A stretch of DNA of 64,000 nucleotides from Bifiguratus adelaidae (lineage: Eukaryota; Mucoromycota; Endogonomycetes; Endogonales). Positions 12,273-27,064 of this stretch are shown here, piece after piece (position 1 is the first letter of the stretch; each line of letters starts with the position of its first letter). Where the stretch lies: the NCBI GenBank assembly GCA_002261195.1, contig MVBO01000040.1, positions 45,686-109,685 on the forward strand. Direction: 5' to 3'. A program made the position numbers and the translations under genes. The notes under the pieces are model-generated. The model was not told the DNA's origin, searched no databases, and saw only the letters and a list, made by a program, of their open reading frames with translations.

Positions 12273-15171
12273 TCATATAGCGTATTCTGGAGCGATGGAT
12301 GTGAGATGAGACACCAATTGAGATGAGCAGAGCAGTGACTTACCTCTTAATTTGGTCCGTATGGTATCCAATTCGGGTATAGGTCTATCAAAATGCTTTT
12401 GTAGCGTACTACTCACGCGAGGAACAATGCTGTCGAGGACGAAATTGACATTCTTCTTGGCTGCCTGTTTCTGCTCTTTGGAAAGCTCCCGTGTTTGCGC
12501 AGCTTCGGATACTCTGGTCACATACTGCGTGGTCAGCTGGCTCGCTCCTTCAACAACCGTTCGATAGAGCTAAGTGAAATCGAATGAGTCTCGCGCTTCA
12601 TGTGCCTTTACACCCCTTTTGCGTACCGCAAGATTGGCCAACAGACAGACGTCGCTGACAAATTGCATGATAATGTTGTAAAAGCTTACTACACTTGCTG
12701 TAACCTGCACCTCACTACCGAGGTTTTGACTGCTGACAACCGTGAACTTGTCGGCCTGTATCACCTTGTCCAACTTCGTTTCTGATCTGGCTTGGTAGTC
12801 GGTGATGTGCTTCTTCAACTCTGGCTCAAACAATTGATCCAGTATGAAGGCCAAATCTAGACCAACGTTGCGTAGCTTGGAGTGAATGAGCATGGATCCC
12901 ATGTTTCTTGAACTAACTTACCAGGATCACTTGTTCGTGAGTGGACCGCATGCAAGCTGCTATGGTAGCGAAGTTTTGCTGCTGATAATTGAAGACTTGC
13001 TTCTTGAACTGTTTGCCGTACTCGAGTACTTGCTCCTGTGCCCACTTGACGAAGCCTACGCAAAAGTTAGCCTTTGCAATGGACCTTGGCTGAATCACTT
13101 ACCAGAGGACATTTTGTTGTCTCGGAACGAATCCCGATACCAGTCGCACGTATTCCGAATCATGCTGAAGACCACCAACGCCAATTCGCCGATATACGCG
13201 GTAATGTCGCCTTCAAAGGTCAATTGACGAGCGCGCTGCTGGATAAGCTTGCTTCGCGTCTCCAGAAAGACTTCCCTAGCATCGTCGCCCAGATGTAGCC
13301 GCAAAAGCCATTCCACGTTTGTCTGAAATTGAAGTTTGGTCATGAGAGGATTGCTCAAATCTCGACTAAGTTGCTTGCAGATAATTTGGGCGTAATTGTT
13401 CATGCGGTGATTGTGCATGTCGGTAATGGGACTTAACTTGTACGAGCTTAGAATTTGGCGCGCTACGAGCAATGGTGAGCCATAACGTTGATAATAGTAA
13501 TGTGCGCATTCACCTTGCTCTACAAGATCGACAGCCCGGTCAAACTTCCGCTCGGCAATCACAACTTCGAGTTCATCGGGTAGATTCTGGAACCACCGTG
13601 CATCCCGCGGTGACAAGTCGTCTTGCCGGCGTTCACCTCGTTGCAATTGCCTGCTTTGATCAGCACCTACATATACTCCTTGAACATACTTGGTTCCACC
13701 AGGATCTGGGCCAGCACTTACTGCCATTCTCTAAAGCGTTGGAATTCGCGCCTGATCTTCCTCCTTGCATGAATTCATCGATGGCACGCTTCAGCATCAC
13801 CAGAAGCCCCATCTTGTCATCCGGTTTCTGTGCTTGGTATAAGTATGTGTCTGGATGTTTGATGATTTTGAAAGCATGGGTGATGTCTATAAACAGTTAA
13901 ATGACTGACTCCGCGGATGTCTCTGGTCAACAAAACTTACTGGTTGAATCCGGCACATCAACGACCGTAATCTCATCCAACGCCCAGCACCTTTCCGCCA
14001 TCAGTTTGACTTTACTGTTCACCGTCCGCTTCTTGAGCGATGCCACCAACAGGCAATCGTTCAACAAGAATAGGTGGACACCTTGCTTAATCTTGCTGCT
14101 ATCCGGTGCTAGTTCCGCAAAGTTGGGAGACTCGCGAATAATGTGGCGATCAGGCGCAAAAGGCACAAACTTTTGTGAATTTTCTACACCTTCCCATAAT
14201 GCCGCCATTTGCGCTCGCCAAACGGATTGCATATCTTTGGAATGGTCACTTGCTTTGCCTCGTGGTGTGATGCGTTGTGTAATTTGTGTTGATCCGGAGC
14301 CTTGTGTTCCATTAGCGATGACACTGGTCCAGAGCTTCTACACCTACCTTTCAGATCCACAAGTCCGCCATCCTCCTCCCTAAAACTATCTGCAACACTC
14401 TTGAGCTCATCCAAGACACCTCGTAGTACAAATATGTCTCCATCCAGATTAGCAATTTCTTTGGAGATCATGACAAACTCTTCATAGTTCTTGTAGACGT
14501 TCTTTTGTAGATCGCCTCCTACAGACCCCGAGGCGTCCTGCAATTGGGATTGAAGAATGCGTAAGGAGGATTCCGAAGCGTTCGCTAGCGTACTGCGCAA
14601 ATCTACAAGACGTGACAGGAGTCAGAAGCAGAGGCAAGGGCCATGATCATGAATACTTGCATTCATCTGGACTAAAATCCGGAGCGGTGAATTTGCCCAA
14701 GGGAAGGCCGCTGGCCGTCTTCTCATTGCCGTTCGATGGACGTGCTGAAGGAGCAGAGGGAGTCGTAGGTGTCACTAGACTTGCACTACTAGATGTGGTA
14801 GAAGGAGAGCGTGAACTGGAAGTGGTTGCACGCGACGTGTCAACCTTTTTGTCAACGTTCGATGAACTTATGGTTCGCTTTAGAAAGCTGCGTGAAGACT
14901 TCTTCTTGAGCTGTCCTTGAGGCTCTCCTGCTGGTGCTTGTGGTGGAAGTGCGGAGTTTTGTGATGGTCGTGCTGAGTAATTGGATGGAGGTCCACTGGA
15001 TGATATAGGTACCTGAGGACCGTTGAGGGGCCCCGAAGGCGCTTGCCGCGGTGCAAAACTCAGCGATGCATCACTGCCCGCCAACGGTGAGCTTCCAAGG
15101 GGCCTAGGAGCCGAAATGGCCAGCCGAGGATTCGACTTGCTTCTTTTGATTGAGTTGCGGAGGGAAGTCAT
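12273..15171 (-). CDS. EXO84: Exocyst complex subunit EXO84
   Basis: Subunit of the octameric exocyst, which tethers secretory vesicles to the plasma membrane. The N-terminus is a long Ser/Pro-rich basic segment (about 170 residues), probably disordered. The Vps51-type coiled coil follows (STLANASESS, NYEEFVMISKEIANLDGD), then a PH-like domain (GVHLFLLNDCLLVASL, WALDEITVVDVPDS) and a helical cullin-repeat C-terminus ending REYAI. Exon 1 ends at 14661 with a probable GC donor (GCAAGT). Splicing there to 14602 restores SPDEY-LRSTLANASE, which matches the family consensus, and no GT donor does so. Several further introns follow; those I traced keep frame. The start codon is 15 bp from the divergent ERG26 ATG. 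Length is about 780 residues. Confidence 0.92.
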
Positions 15172-15186
15172 ACAGCTTTATTAGCG
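15172..15186. promoter_or_regulatory. 15-bp gap between divergent EXO84 and ERG26 start codons
   Basis: Only 15 bases separate the two ATGs. The 5' untranslated regions and promoters must overlap the neighbouring gene's coding sequence, unless one gene starts at a later ATG. Confidence 0.6.
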
Positions 15187-16325
15187 ATGCTGCACTACTT
15201 GGTGATTGGGGGTGAAGGGTTTCTGGGGAGACATGTGGTGGAACAGATCAGAAGCAGGAAGGATGGGTCTACAATCGCTGTGTTTGACATCGCCAAGCGG
15301 TCAGATGATCCTGATGTCACCTATCACATTGGTGACTTGCGAAAGTATGATGATGTCTTCAAGGCATTGGAAGGCATTACGGCCGTTATCCATACAGCAT
15401 CGCCTTTAGCCTCGAGCACTGCTACTGCAGCGACCGAGAAGCTCTATTGGGAAGTCAATGTGGAAGGCACGCGAACGGTCATTCGAGCTTGTCAAGATCG
15501 CGGGATTTCACGCTTGGTGGTGACGAGTTCGGGAAGTGTCGTGTCCACCGGCAAGCCCATGATAAACATTACGGAAGCTCAGCCCTATCCCAATCAAGCC
15601 ATTGACAAGTATGCTGAGTCTAAGGTAAGTGTTGCCCCGCATTGGCCCTGATAATCCGGCAAAGATTGATCCGGTCATGTAGATGGAATGCGAGAAGCTG
15701 GTGCTTGCCTCCAACGGTGAACGTGGCCTCTATACCTGCACTATTCGACCATCCTTCATTTTTGGACCCGGCGATCGACAAATGATACCCGGCCTGATGG
15801 AAGTCTGCCAGCGAGGACAACATCGATTCCAGATTGGCGACAACACGGCCCTGATCGACTTTACCTATGTCGGCAATGTTGCTTACGCTCATGTGTTGGC
15901 TGCCGAGAGACTTGTCAAAGGCCATGAAGCTTGTGGATTGGTATGTGAACAGCAATTGACATTTAGCTCGCTAATCGTGTCATCCTTAGGCATTCAATGT
16001 CACCAATGGAACACCAATCCCTTTTTGGGACTTTTCATCCCTCGTTTGGCTCAAAGCAGGCTACCACGTTCCCAAGAATAAGCGATGGATCCTCAGTGGC
16101 TCCACCCCTTACATTATTGCCTTCTTTTCGGAATCTATCTATCACCTCAAAGCATTCTTTGTCGACAAGTCCAAGCTCAAGGAAGGCATCACGAGAGCCC
16201 GTATCAATCATGTCATGGCATCCCGTTATTTTGATTTGACTAGAGCCAAGCGTATACTAGAGTATGCCCCTCTTGTAGGCATTGAAGATGGCATTGAAAT
16301 CTCTGTGAAAGCCTACAAGAAATAA
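15187..16325 (+). CDS. ERG26: Sterol-4-alpha-carboxylate 3-dehydrogenase (decarboxylating)
   Basis: NAD-dependent 3-beta-hydroxysteroid dehydrogenase/isomerase family enzyme of ergosterol synthesis. It acts with ERG25 and ERG27 at the ER in C4 demethylation. Three exons (15187-15624, 15683-15940, 15990-16325) encode 343 residues, close to yeast ERG26. The N-terminal Rossmann motif IGGEGFLGRHV and the catalytic YAESK (YxxxK) at the first exon junction are present, with VTSSGSVV upstream of it. DFTYVGNVAYAHVLAAE and the C-terminal hydrophobic IIAFFSESIY segment also fit the family. The first ATG gives a plausible N-terminus that reaches the nucleotide-binding loop directly. Confidence 0.93.
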
Positions 16326-16415
16326 TCCTAATGATCATCCAGTCCTTCATCCCTTCACTCCGTCCACAGCCAATTTTCTCTGCTAAGCCACTCGAATCAC
16401 TTTATTCTTTTTTGC

Positions 16416-19146
<2,731 letters not shown>

Positions 19147-20106
19147 GGTACATGGAGGAAAGAACCAAATAGATGGACATCACCCTTTTGCTTTCCTCGG
19201 AATTTCTATCGTCGTTCCCTACCCTCGGATCTCTTCCTTCCACCCCATGACACCATTGTCACACGTCCAGCATCTCTGTACAATGCAAGGGACACCCCAA
19301 GAACGGTTCCGTGCGACCGTCCTAACCTTTGCCATTTGTAGACTGGTGACTCGGTTTGCCCTTTCTATCATGTGAACCCTGCCCTGAAGATGCTTGCTCC
19401 GCGCAGCCTAGACCGTGTACCATGGAAAAAACCCAAACACAAAAAAAAGGCGGCAAGGCTTCCCAGAAGTCAGTTCACCCTAGTGGAAGCCAAAAGGTCG
19501 GACAGATGGGATCTGTAACCTATCGGTGTACTTCCCGCCAAAAATGACCCGAGCTGTCGTCACCGCGCAGTACAGGAGTGCAAAGGCCAGCCAACCCCTC
19601 CTTTTCCTTTTTCTCACTGCTGCCCTTGGCCCGGTGATACCAAGATATCAAGATAACGTCCTATGACATGCCTTCTCTGAGGAAATTTTTACGAACATCC
19701 ACGGCCTTGGAATAAGGTTGCAAAGGTCAGATGTGGTACTGCCCTTGTACAAGAACAAGGTTTTCTCGGGGTGCATCTCTTTGCTGGATCCATGCCGTCA
19801 CGGGGACAAAGGGTATTGGACAAAAGACCATCCCAATGCTCTCCAAAGCCCCATGTTCTCCCAATCTCCGCGCACGCAGTAAAGGACGCCGAGCGCGCAC
19901 AATCCGCCCAATGCATCCATTTCTCGGGCCCCACACGTGGCCCTTTCCCTTTTGTCTTTGCCCTATATTTAAAACGCATTGACCCTCGGCGTCGGTCAGT
20001 AGTACCAATCAGTTGGCGCATTACACAATGCTTGTTTTCATCCGTTTTCCATGGCTGTATCTCCGGTATATATATTTGCCAGGTTTCCCTGTCGATCGTC
20101 GTGGAC
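19147..20106. other. Intergenic region with a TATA-like element
   Basis: About 960 bp without a supported gene. A TATA-like TATATTTAAAA lies near 19970, about 135 bp before the small zinc-knuckle frame and 350 bp before bL17m. Several overlapping frames of 60-150 codons on both strands look like chance openings in this stop-poor stretch. Confidence 0.5.
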
Positions 20107-20244
20107 ATGCATATCATTCACTCGAATGTTCTACTCCAACGACCTCAAAAACTGCCCAAGACACAAGTAGCTAGCTGCGCAATCTGCGGCTCCGTCGTCC
20201 ATCGCACCAAGAACTGCCCAGTAGCTCCAAAGAATGGCAAATAA
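20107..20244 (+). CDS. Possible small CCHC zinc-knuckle protein
   Basis: A short ATG-started frame of 45 codons ends with CAICGSVVHRTKNC, a perfect C-x2-C-x4-H-x4-C zinc-knuckle spacing, followed by PVAPKNGK and a stop. Such knuckles bind RNA or single-stranded nucleic acid. A TATA-like element lies about 135 bp upstream. The frame remains open upstream without a convincing start, so this could be the last exon of a longer gene, or chance. It ends 75 bp before bL17m. Confidence 0.3.
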   Translation: MHIIHSNVLLQRPQKLPKTQVASCAICGSVVHRTKNCPVAPKNGK

Positions 20245-20319
20245 GCATCGCATCTTGTATAGCATTCATTTAGCACATCGTGTATTATAAGCCACCCTCA
20301 ACAACTCTTTTTTGCCGCC

Positions 20320-20927
20320 ATGCATCACGGCAAACACGCACGTCGATTGAACCGCACTAGTGCGCATAGGAACGCCATGTTGCGCAACATGGTAACTTCG
20401 TTGATTAAACATGAGCGTATTGAGACGACTTTACCCAAAGCCAAAGAATTACAGCGGATCGCAGATCGCATGATAACGTTTGGCAAGATGGGGACGGATC
20501 ATGGTCAGACGCTGGCCAAGGCCTACGTGAGGGTGAGTCTAGACTATAGGGATACATTTGCCGGTATTGAAGGTGTTTGCAGGAACCCAAAACAACGATA
20601 CCCAAACTCTTGTCGCTAGCCGAACGATTCACTCAACGTAACGGCGGGTACACGCGCATCCAAAAGATGGGTCATCGCTACGGTGACAACGCTCCCATGG
20701 CGGTCATTGAGTACATTGATGGACCGCATGACCTAAAGTACGAAATAGCTGTTCGGGCGTTGGCGGCGACCGAAACCGGTCAATCGACCCTATCACAGAA
20801 AGCTCAAGAAGCGTTCACCAAGCACGTGGAGAAGCGCAAAGCGGGTGGATTGACGGAACAAGCGCTGAGGGCGGATATCAATAGAGAGATTGCTCGGTTA
20901 GCCAACAAACTCGAGACGCGATTGTAA
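20320..20927 (+). CDS. MRPL8: Mitochondrial large ribosomal subunit protein bL17m
   Basis: Homologue of bacterial L17, a component of the 54S mitochondrial subunit. Two exons (20320-20532, 20583-20927) encode 185 residues. The family hallmark is at the N-terminus: [20 protein letters not shown], then [18 protein letters not shown]. The second exon continues [18 protein letters not shown] and [17 protein letters not shown]. The C-terminus carries a charged helical extension ([17 protein letters not shown]...), usual for fungal mitochondrial forms. The gene converges on URB2, with stop codons 48 bp apart. Confidence 0.95.
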
Positions 20928-20975
20928 GATTAGAATGTACAGTACATGGATAGAACAACAGGTCCCTGCATGCAT

Positions 20976-23900
20976 TTATCGACCAGTATACTTGTGATGC
21001 TTGAGGTAATCGCTATAGAGGTTTCTAAACAGTACTTTACCAGCTGAATCAAGGTTGGCCATCAAGGCTTCACGCTCATGTTCGCCGCACAGGTCGAGCA
21101 GGGCATAGAGGCCAGGTTGTAGGGCTGCCTTAAGATCGGGTTGGGAAATGGTGGCAATGGGATGGATTTGAATGCTGAAATACTCGGCGAGGAGATATAG
21201 AGCATGCTTGGAAAACGCCTTGAAAGAGGATGTGGCGATGAGATGTGCTGTGGTGGCATCATTGGTGTAAGCACTGATGGGTTTTTGTGACAAGGATACG
21301 AGAAGACGAGCAAAGTGATGGGCACATGGCACCGAAAGAGGGACATCAAAGAGGGCAAAAAACACCTCTACGTGGGCATGAGTGTTTTTTGTCTTGGTGT
21401 TCTTCGCCTTGGTCTGCGCAAGGTTGGGATGGATGGATTTGAAGCAGTGGAAAAGTCGCTGTAGAATGGACACAAAAAGGGGCAAGCATTCCAAAAGAAT
21501 TGCTCGGTGGTAATTGGAAATGTTGAACAATAGGCGGTAGATGGCGTTGAAGATGTTGTCGGAAACCTGAGTGGCGGATGCATCGAGTCGAGTGGGAGCT
21601 GCGCTAATATTACAAATAGCTCCCAGCATGTGCGAGATTTCTGAAGCTCGCAGACGCCAAGCCTGGAAAGGGAAGAACGGAGGTTGAGCTCAACGGATCA
21701 TTGCCATTGGCCAAGAACCCAGCACTTACCCTGACAGCACACATGGCAGCTGCGAGATCAAATGCCAACTGCAAGACATGAGTGGATGCGGTTTGCAACG
21801 TAGACTCTGCAATGAACATGCAAACTTTCGAGACATGTGTGCGCAATTTGCGTTTTTGATCTACGGAAGAGTCAACCTTTGCGAAACACGCTGACATCGA
21901 CTCTACTTACCCTCGGTACTTTTCGTGATTATGAATGAAAGCAACCAAAGACCAATGGATCTGTCCGTGTCAGTGTGGGCAGTGTTTGCAGCAAAGTCAA
22001 GTACGGACTTGAAACAAGCTTCAATGTCATCAATCGGAAGCGCCGGTACTACCTTTTCTACAACACTGCCTAAAATCACTTGATCTCGACCACTCTGTAT
22101 GAAGTAACGATGAAACACCCAATGCGTCGCAAGGATACGATCGTAACTGACAGAGCCTGCTTGCGTGGATTGCGCAGCCATACTCCATAGGGTCCCCAAC
22201 ATGCGGGCGGCTGCCTGCAACAAGTCCGAATCAGCTTGGTATTGTTCACGTTTGAAGTGTGAAAGGACACGGGCGAGGACGTCAAAGATGATGCGTTCAG
22301 TCTTAGTATTCACTACTCGAGGCTTAAGCCCTGACTCAAAATCAAAACCGCGGTTTCGATACTTACCAGACGTGTCTGTGCCCATCTGGCGATTAAATAA
22401 TATCAAACTCTGACCGCAAGTAATCATGGCATCGAAACTTTGCAGTAAGGAACTGTCAAGCAATTTTGCCGATGGCAGCTTGCTCACAACGCCTTCAAAT
22501 TTCTCCTCCAGTCGCTTGGTAACAGATGGAATCTCCGAAAGGATTTGCAAACTTGTCAATGACAATGTGCCTTTCTCCTGTTCTGGTATGCCTGTTTTGA
22601 TGCAGTTGAGGATTGTTGTGAGTATAAGGCAAGGTATGGAAACCGTCTGAACATTATCTGCTTCGAGACTTGTCTTCAAGTTGTGCATGGCCCATGTCGA
22701 CAGTTCCGAAACGAGTTGACTGGCACTATTTCGAGTTGATAATGCAGAAAGAGCGCGCTTCAGCACGGTCGCCATAATGTCTAAAGACACATGGACTGAA
22801 GGTGCAGAGTCATTGGGCAAGCACGCTAAAAAGGCAGTCAATAGACTTGGATTGCTCTCCTGTAGTACAATTGTCAGTCTTGCGTCGTCTGCTACTCTAT
22901 GCGAGACTTACTAGGAACCCTCCGTCAGCCCTTTGGACCAATAGCTTCGCAATGAGGCTTCGGCATAATAACCGGACATCTAACCCATCTACCGGCCATG
23001 CACAATAATCAAAAGCATACACGAGCGCCAGCGCCTGATTTCGTTGATGTCGTGTGTAAAATTCCAACGGTATTATGTGAAAAAACTTAATGAAACTTGC
23101 CAGAGAGGACAAGCCTACTGTCGGATCCGCCTTGGGCTTGTATGTCTGGCTGGCCACAATATCTTTGAAAGCATCGGTTGTTTGTAGTGCTTGATACAGG
23201 TCTTTTGGTTCAAACAACTCGCTCTGCTCGCTCAAACGACCTAGCATCCTAACCATACCTCCCAAGTGGTCTAGCGCATGGTCCACAAGTTGTCCTATAG
23301 CAGTTAACTCACCGTGGCCTCACGCTTTCAGAGACCTACCCCTCCAACCTGAAAACTCATACGTGTCCGCCGTACGAAGTAGCTTCAATGCAATTCCATA
23401 GTAAGAAGTCACATATGTATCAACATGACACCAAAGAGACAGAGATTGGACGATGATGTTGCAAATCAGATGGATATGGGCCTCGCTCGAATGCGGTCTA
23501 AGATCCTAAAATCAGCCATCCATTCAAATCAGGGTGGCGCATACTTACAGTATAAAAGCCAACCAATCGTCAGCCAACAATTTCCAGAGGGCAACCTGAA
23601 ACCTTGAGGCGTCCACATGGTGCAACAATCCATCCCAACTCGTACTGTAATCTCTTGATCCATCCAAATGGGTTAAAGCCGCTGCTACCATCGCCTTTTT
23701 GGTCTCGGTGGCTGTCTCGTCCAGTTCATAGCCATACTGCATGGAAATAGCCGTCTGCATGCAGGATGAGTACAATTCATGACATCGTTGACCATTACTG
23801 ACCAGAAGGAGATCCAACTGCGCATTCCGCTTTCGCCACTGGTCTCGCGACCGAGCATCCAAAAGAATTTTTTCCAACGAAAGCTTGTCTTGCCCCGCAG

Positions 23901-26074
23901 GGCGGAAGGGTGTGCGTTGGTTGACGACGTACAGCACGTGCATGGCACTCGCTAGCCAGGCGGAATTGGTGTCATTGAGCTCTTTGGCCTGCAACAGGAC
24001 TTTAAGGCCAGTAGCCTGCAAGGTCCCCAACTGCCGCTGTATTTCTTTTCGGTGCAAAGGACCCAATTGCATGCTCTGAAGAAAGCGACATACATAGACG
24101 CTAAGAAGCGTGGCTTGCAATGATGTAGTCGCTGTTGCATTTTGCATAACCCCAGTAAAAGTCTCCGTCATACTCTTACACAAAGGCAACACTTGGGCGG
24201 CAGGTAGGTCTTGTACACAATGTTCAAATTTGTCAAGTATGCGGGTCGCAAAGAGCGAACTCTCCAGTTGATTCATTATAGCGACAGACGAGGTGTTGGA
24301 CATTTTCATGATATGTGAAGTGAGCCCATCAATGTATATCGCCAGTTGTCGTGATCGTCCAAAGATATCTAGCATCGTCAATAGCAGATCCGCGGTCGCC
24401 TCCCCATCGAAGGATGCATTAAACAGTGCAGGCCAAATGCGATCCAAATGGCCGCGCACGACATCGTGATCCAGGCGAAGTAGGGTGTTGAGGATCTGAA
24501 AGTAGGCGAGCGCTTGGCGCTTTTCTAGGCTCTTGGGCTGCAATTGCTCTACACACGCATGCGCTACCTGATTGAAAAATGTAGCCATAAGCTTGGAAAC
24601 GGCATCGTTGGTCAATTGATGAACGCCCTGATCAAGAAGACAGTATAATAGCATGGGCAATGTCATTGCATTTCGCGCCAGATGTTGCTGAGCCGACATG
24701 AGGTCGAAATCGCCGTCAATCAATTTCCAAAACTCGAGAAACATGCCAAACTCGACATATCGATAAGATTCAGTCATAGACAAGGGACGCAGCACAGTCG
24801 TCGTACCGTGAGGTTGTCGTCGTCGTTGTCGATAGGCAGAGAGAAAAAGTTGATAGAGCTTTGGTATGCATCGAAGAACTAGAGCACAATTAGCCGTATG
24901 CATGGGTTACAGATTCGGTATCAAGCTTACCACTCTGTTTTTCAGCATCCGATGCTTTCCTTGTTGTTTGTGTTGGCTTGCCCTGCTTCGATTTCTTTGC
25001 TTCATTGTCGTCCGTTTGCCCGTCCGTTAGGAGACTCGCTAAGGTTGCAAACAGACCGCGCTGAAAACTTTGATTCTGTAAAAGGACTGTCATCATGTTG
25101 TAAGATGCATCGCTGGGTATGTATTGAAAGAGAGATGTGTAGTCGAGGATAAAGTCGGGATGATACAAGCCGAATCCAATAATGTTTTCGACTTTGGCGT
25201 GCAACGATGTCGATGAATCTTGTCCTTGTTCTGCATGCTTGTCGTAGAAGACAAGCAAAGGCAACAACACATTTGGGCTGGAAATGAGTGAGAACGTTTT
25301 TCTGGGATTAGCGGCAGCCGTAATCATTGCCTGCCAGTCGTCCAATATCTCTCCTACGAAATTAATAAGCACTCGAGCCGTGCGTGTCTCTCGATCGCCG
25401 TGAGAGAACAAATGCGACCAAAGCCGAAGCAAGATTGTGACCATGGCTGAATACTGCTCAATGGTAGCGCGAGTAGTTTGCGTATAGTCGCCAGCTTTCA
25501 CGAGCTGATAGCATGTAGTGGCCACCTCCAAAAGATCGACCTGCTGTTGTGATAGCTGCAAAGCGGCATCAGCACCCTCGATATTAACGGATTTAGCAAT
25601 ATTATTGACGAGATGTATGTAGGCGAGAATAAGAGGAGAGCGTATAACGAGCGTCGTCGATGAAATAGTGTGAAAGTAATCGAGCAAATCCTGCAGTAAC
25701 CTCCAATAATTCAGCGTCAGCACGGGCAAGTCGTTTTGGCTGTTAAGCAGTAGGGTTAATCCTGATCGGCTAACCTAAATCATTGATCCCTGAAACTCTC
25801 TTTCTCACCTCTGCTCTTTCTGGCTCACTGGCTTTGTCAAGCTTGCCGTGACCCATCCAAACAGAAACTCCTCCTTGAGGGGAAAGAAGACAACCTTGCG
25901 CTTCTTGGTTGCAGGTTCTCGAATGTCGGTTGTTTGGGCATGGTGATTGTCATGCCAAGCTTGCAGTGCGATCTGAATCTTGTCTGCATGAGACAGTCCA
26001 CCTCCCTTCAAGGCTTTGGCTATTCCCTCAGAGGTGGTGGGGAATACAACCCTACCGCTATGCACCTCCCCCAT
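20976..26074 (-). CDS. URB2: Nucleolar pre-ribosome assembly protein URB2/NPA2
   Basis: Large helical-repeat protein of early pre-60S particles, needed for 27S pre-rRNA processing. The C-terminal Urb2/Npa2 domain is clear: LYALLDLCGEHEREALMANL, then GKVLFRNLYSDYLKHHKYTG at the end. The gene is built from about ten exons and should give roughly 1,500 residues. The first exon starts at 26074 (MGEVHSGRVVFPTTSEGIAK). Its donor at CCA|gtgagc keeps frame into VSRSGLTLLLNSQNDLPVL; a later GT donor in the same exon does not. A KKRK basic cluster in exon 1 may serve nuclear import. Upstream of 26074 the frame has no ATG. Confidence 0.85.
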
Positions 26075-26466
26075 TCCTTCAACAAACAAAAATTTGAATT
26101 CTTTTTTTCGCGTCAAACGAAAATAACGCGCGCGAAGACGAAAGATGTGTAAGCACTGGTTTGACTTGTGCGCTAATCTTTGGTGAAATATTGTTGTAGG
26201 ATGCAGCTACAATGGATTATGCTCTCATGTGTGATATGAATGCTAATATGACACCTTTTTTGGATATCAATACGGATTGCATATTAAGTGGGGAAGTATC
26301 CTTTTGTTTTTCATCACGCTCAGTTAAAGCGGATCATATGAATCAACGTTGTCTGTGCCATCTCTGGCTCACAGCGACGATACATTGACATTACATAAGA
26401 ATTGAAAAGGAATGTTAAACAATATGGTATATTTAGGCTGTACAATTATTATGGCACCATGACATC
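26075..26466. other. Intergenic spacer
   Basis: About 390 bp between the URB2 start and the 3' end of the next minus-strand gene. It is AT-rich in its right half. I see no gene; it presumably holds the URB2 promoter and the downstream terminator of the membrane-protein gene. Confidence 0.5.
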
Positions 26467-26943
26467 TTAGACCATAGCACCACCCGTGACAATCCTGGGT
26501 TGAGCCACTGGTGTCATCATGACGGGAGCTGGAGCAGCGGGACCAGGTCCATAGGCGGGACCTGCGGGCATACCGGCATAGGCAGGTGGTACTCCACCTC
26601 CATACGCAGGACCAGCAACTTGTCCTATGGGTGGTTCTGTGCCTGCCGGTCCGCCGCCAGCGTAGGCCATGGGAGGCGGTGCTCCGGCAGTCTCCAAAAT
26701 CGCACGTCGGTCTTGATATTGTCGGAAAGCCAGCATGAACATGAGGAGAAAGAAGGCGATGATACCAATTACGATACCGACAATCGCACCAGAAGAGAGC
26801 GAGGATGAACTAGAGGATCCACTAGATCCCGATGAGATGGCTGTCGCGGTGGATTGTGCTCCCGTTGTTGTGTCTTGCGCTACGCTTAACCACCAAAGAC
26901 ATGTCGCCACGAGACCTCCGAAATGGAGGTTCCATCGATGCAT
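26467..26943 (-). CDS. Small single-pass membrane protein with Ser-rich ectodomain and Gly/Pro-rich tail
   Basis: A single exon of 158 residues. The N-terminus is a signal peptide (LVATCLWWLSVAQ). A short Thr/Ser-rich stalk (about 25 residues with a run of Ser) leads to one membrane helix (AIVGIVIGIIAFFLLMFML). The cytosolic tail of about 80 residues is rich in Gly, Pro, Ala and Tyr (PPAYAGMPAGPAYGPGPA). This layout recalls small fungal wall-sensor or Mid2-like proteins, but no homologous domain is recognised. The ATG is 121 bp from the divergent HST2 start, so the two share a promoter region. Confidence 0.75.
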   Translation of the reverse strand: MHRWNLHFGGLVATCLWWLSVAQDTTTGAQSTATAISSGSSGSSSSSSLSSGAIVGIVIGIIAFFLLMFMLAFRQYQDRRAILETAGAPPPMAYAGGGPAGTEPPIGQVAGPAYGGGVPPAYAGMPAGPAYGPGPAAPAPVMMTPVAQPRIVTGGAMV

Positions 26944-27064
26944 GGTGAAGCAGAGGAAGGTGTTCCGTTCATTCTGCGCGTGTTTTGCCCTTAAATCAGG
27001 CACAAAAAGCAACCATTGTGTCATCGGGTGGGGATTTCCTTTTTGGGACAAGGTTCTCTTTGCT

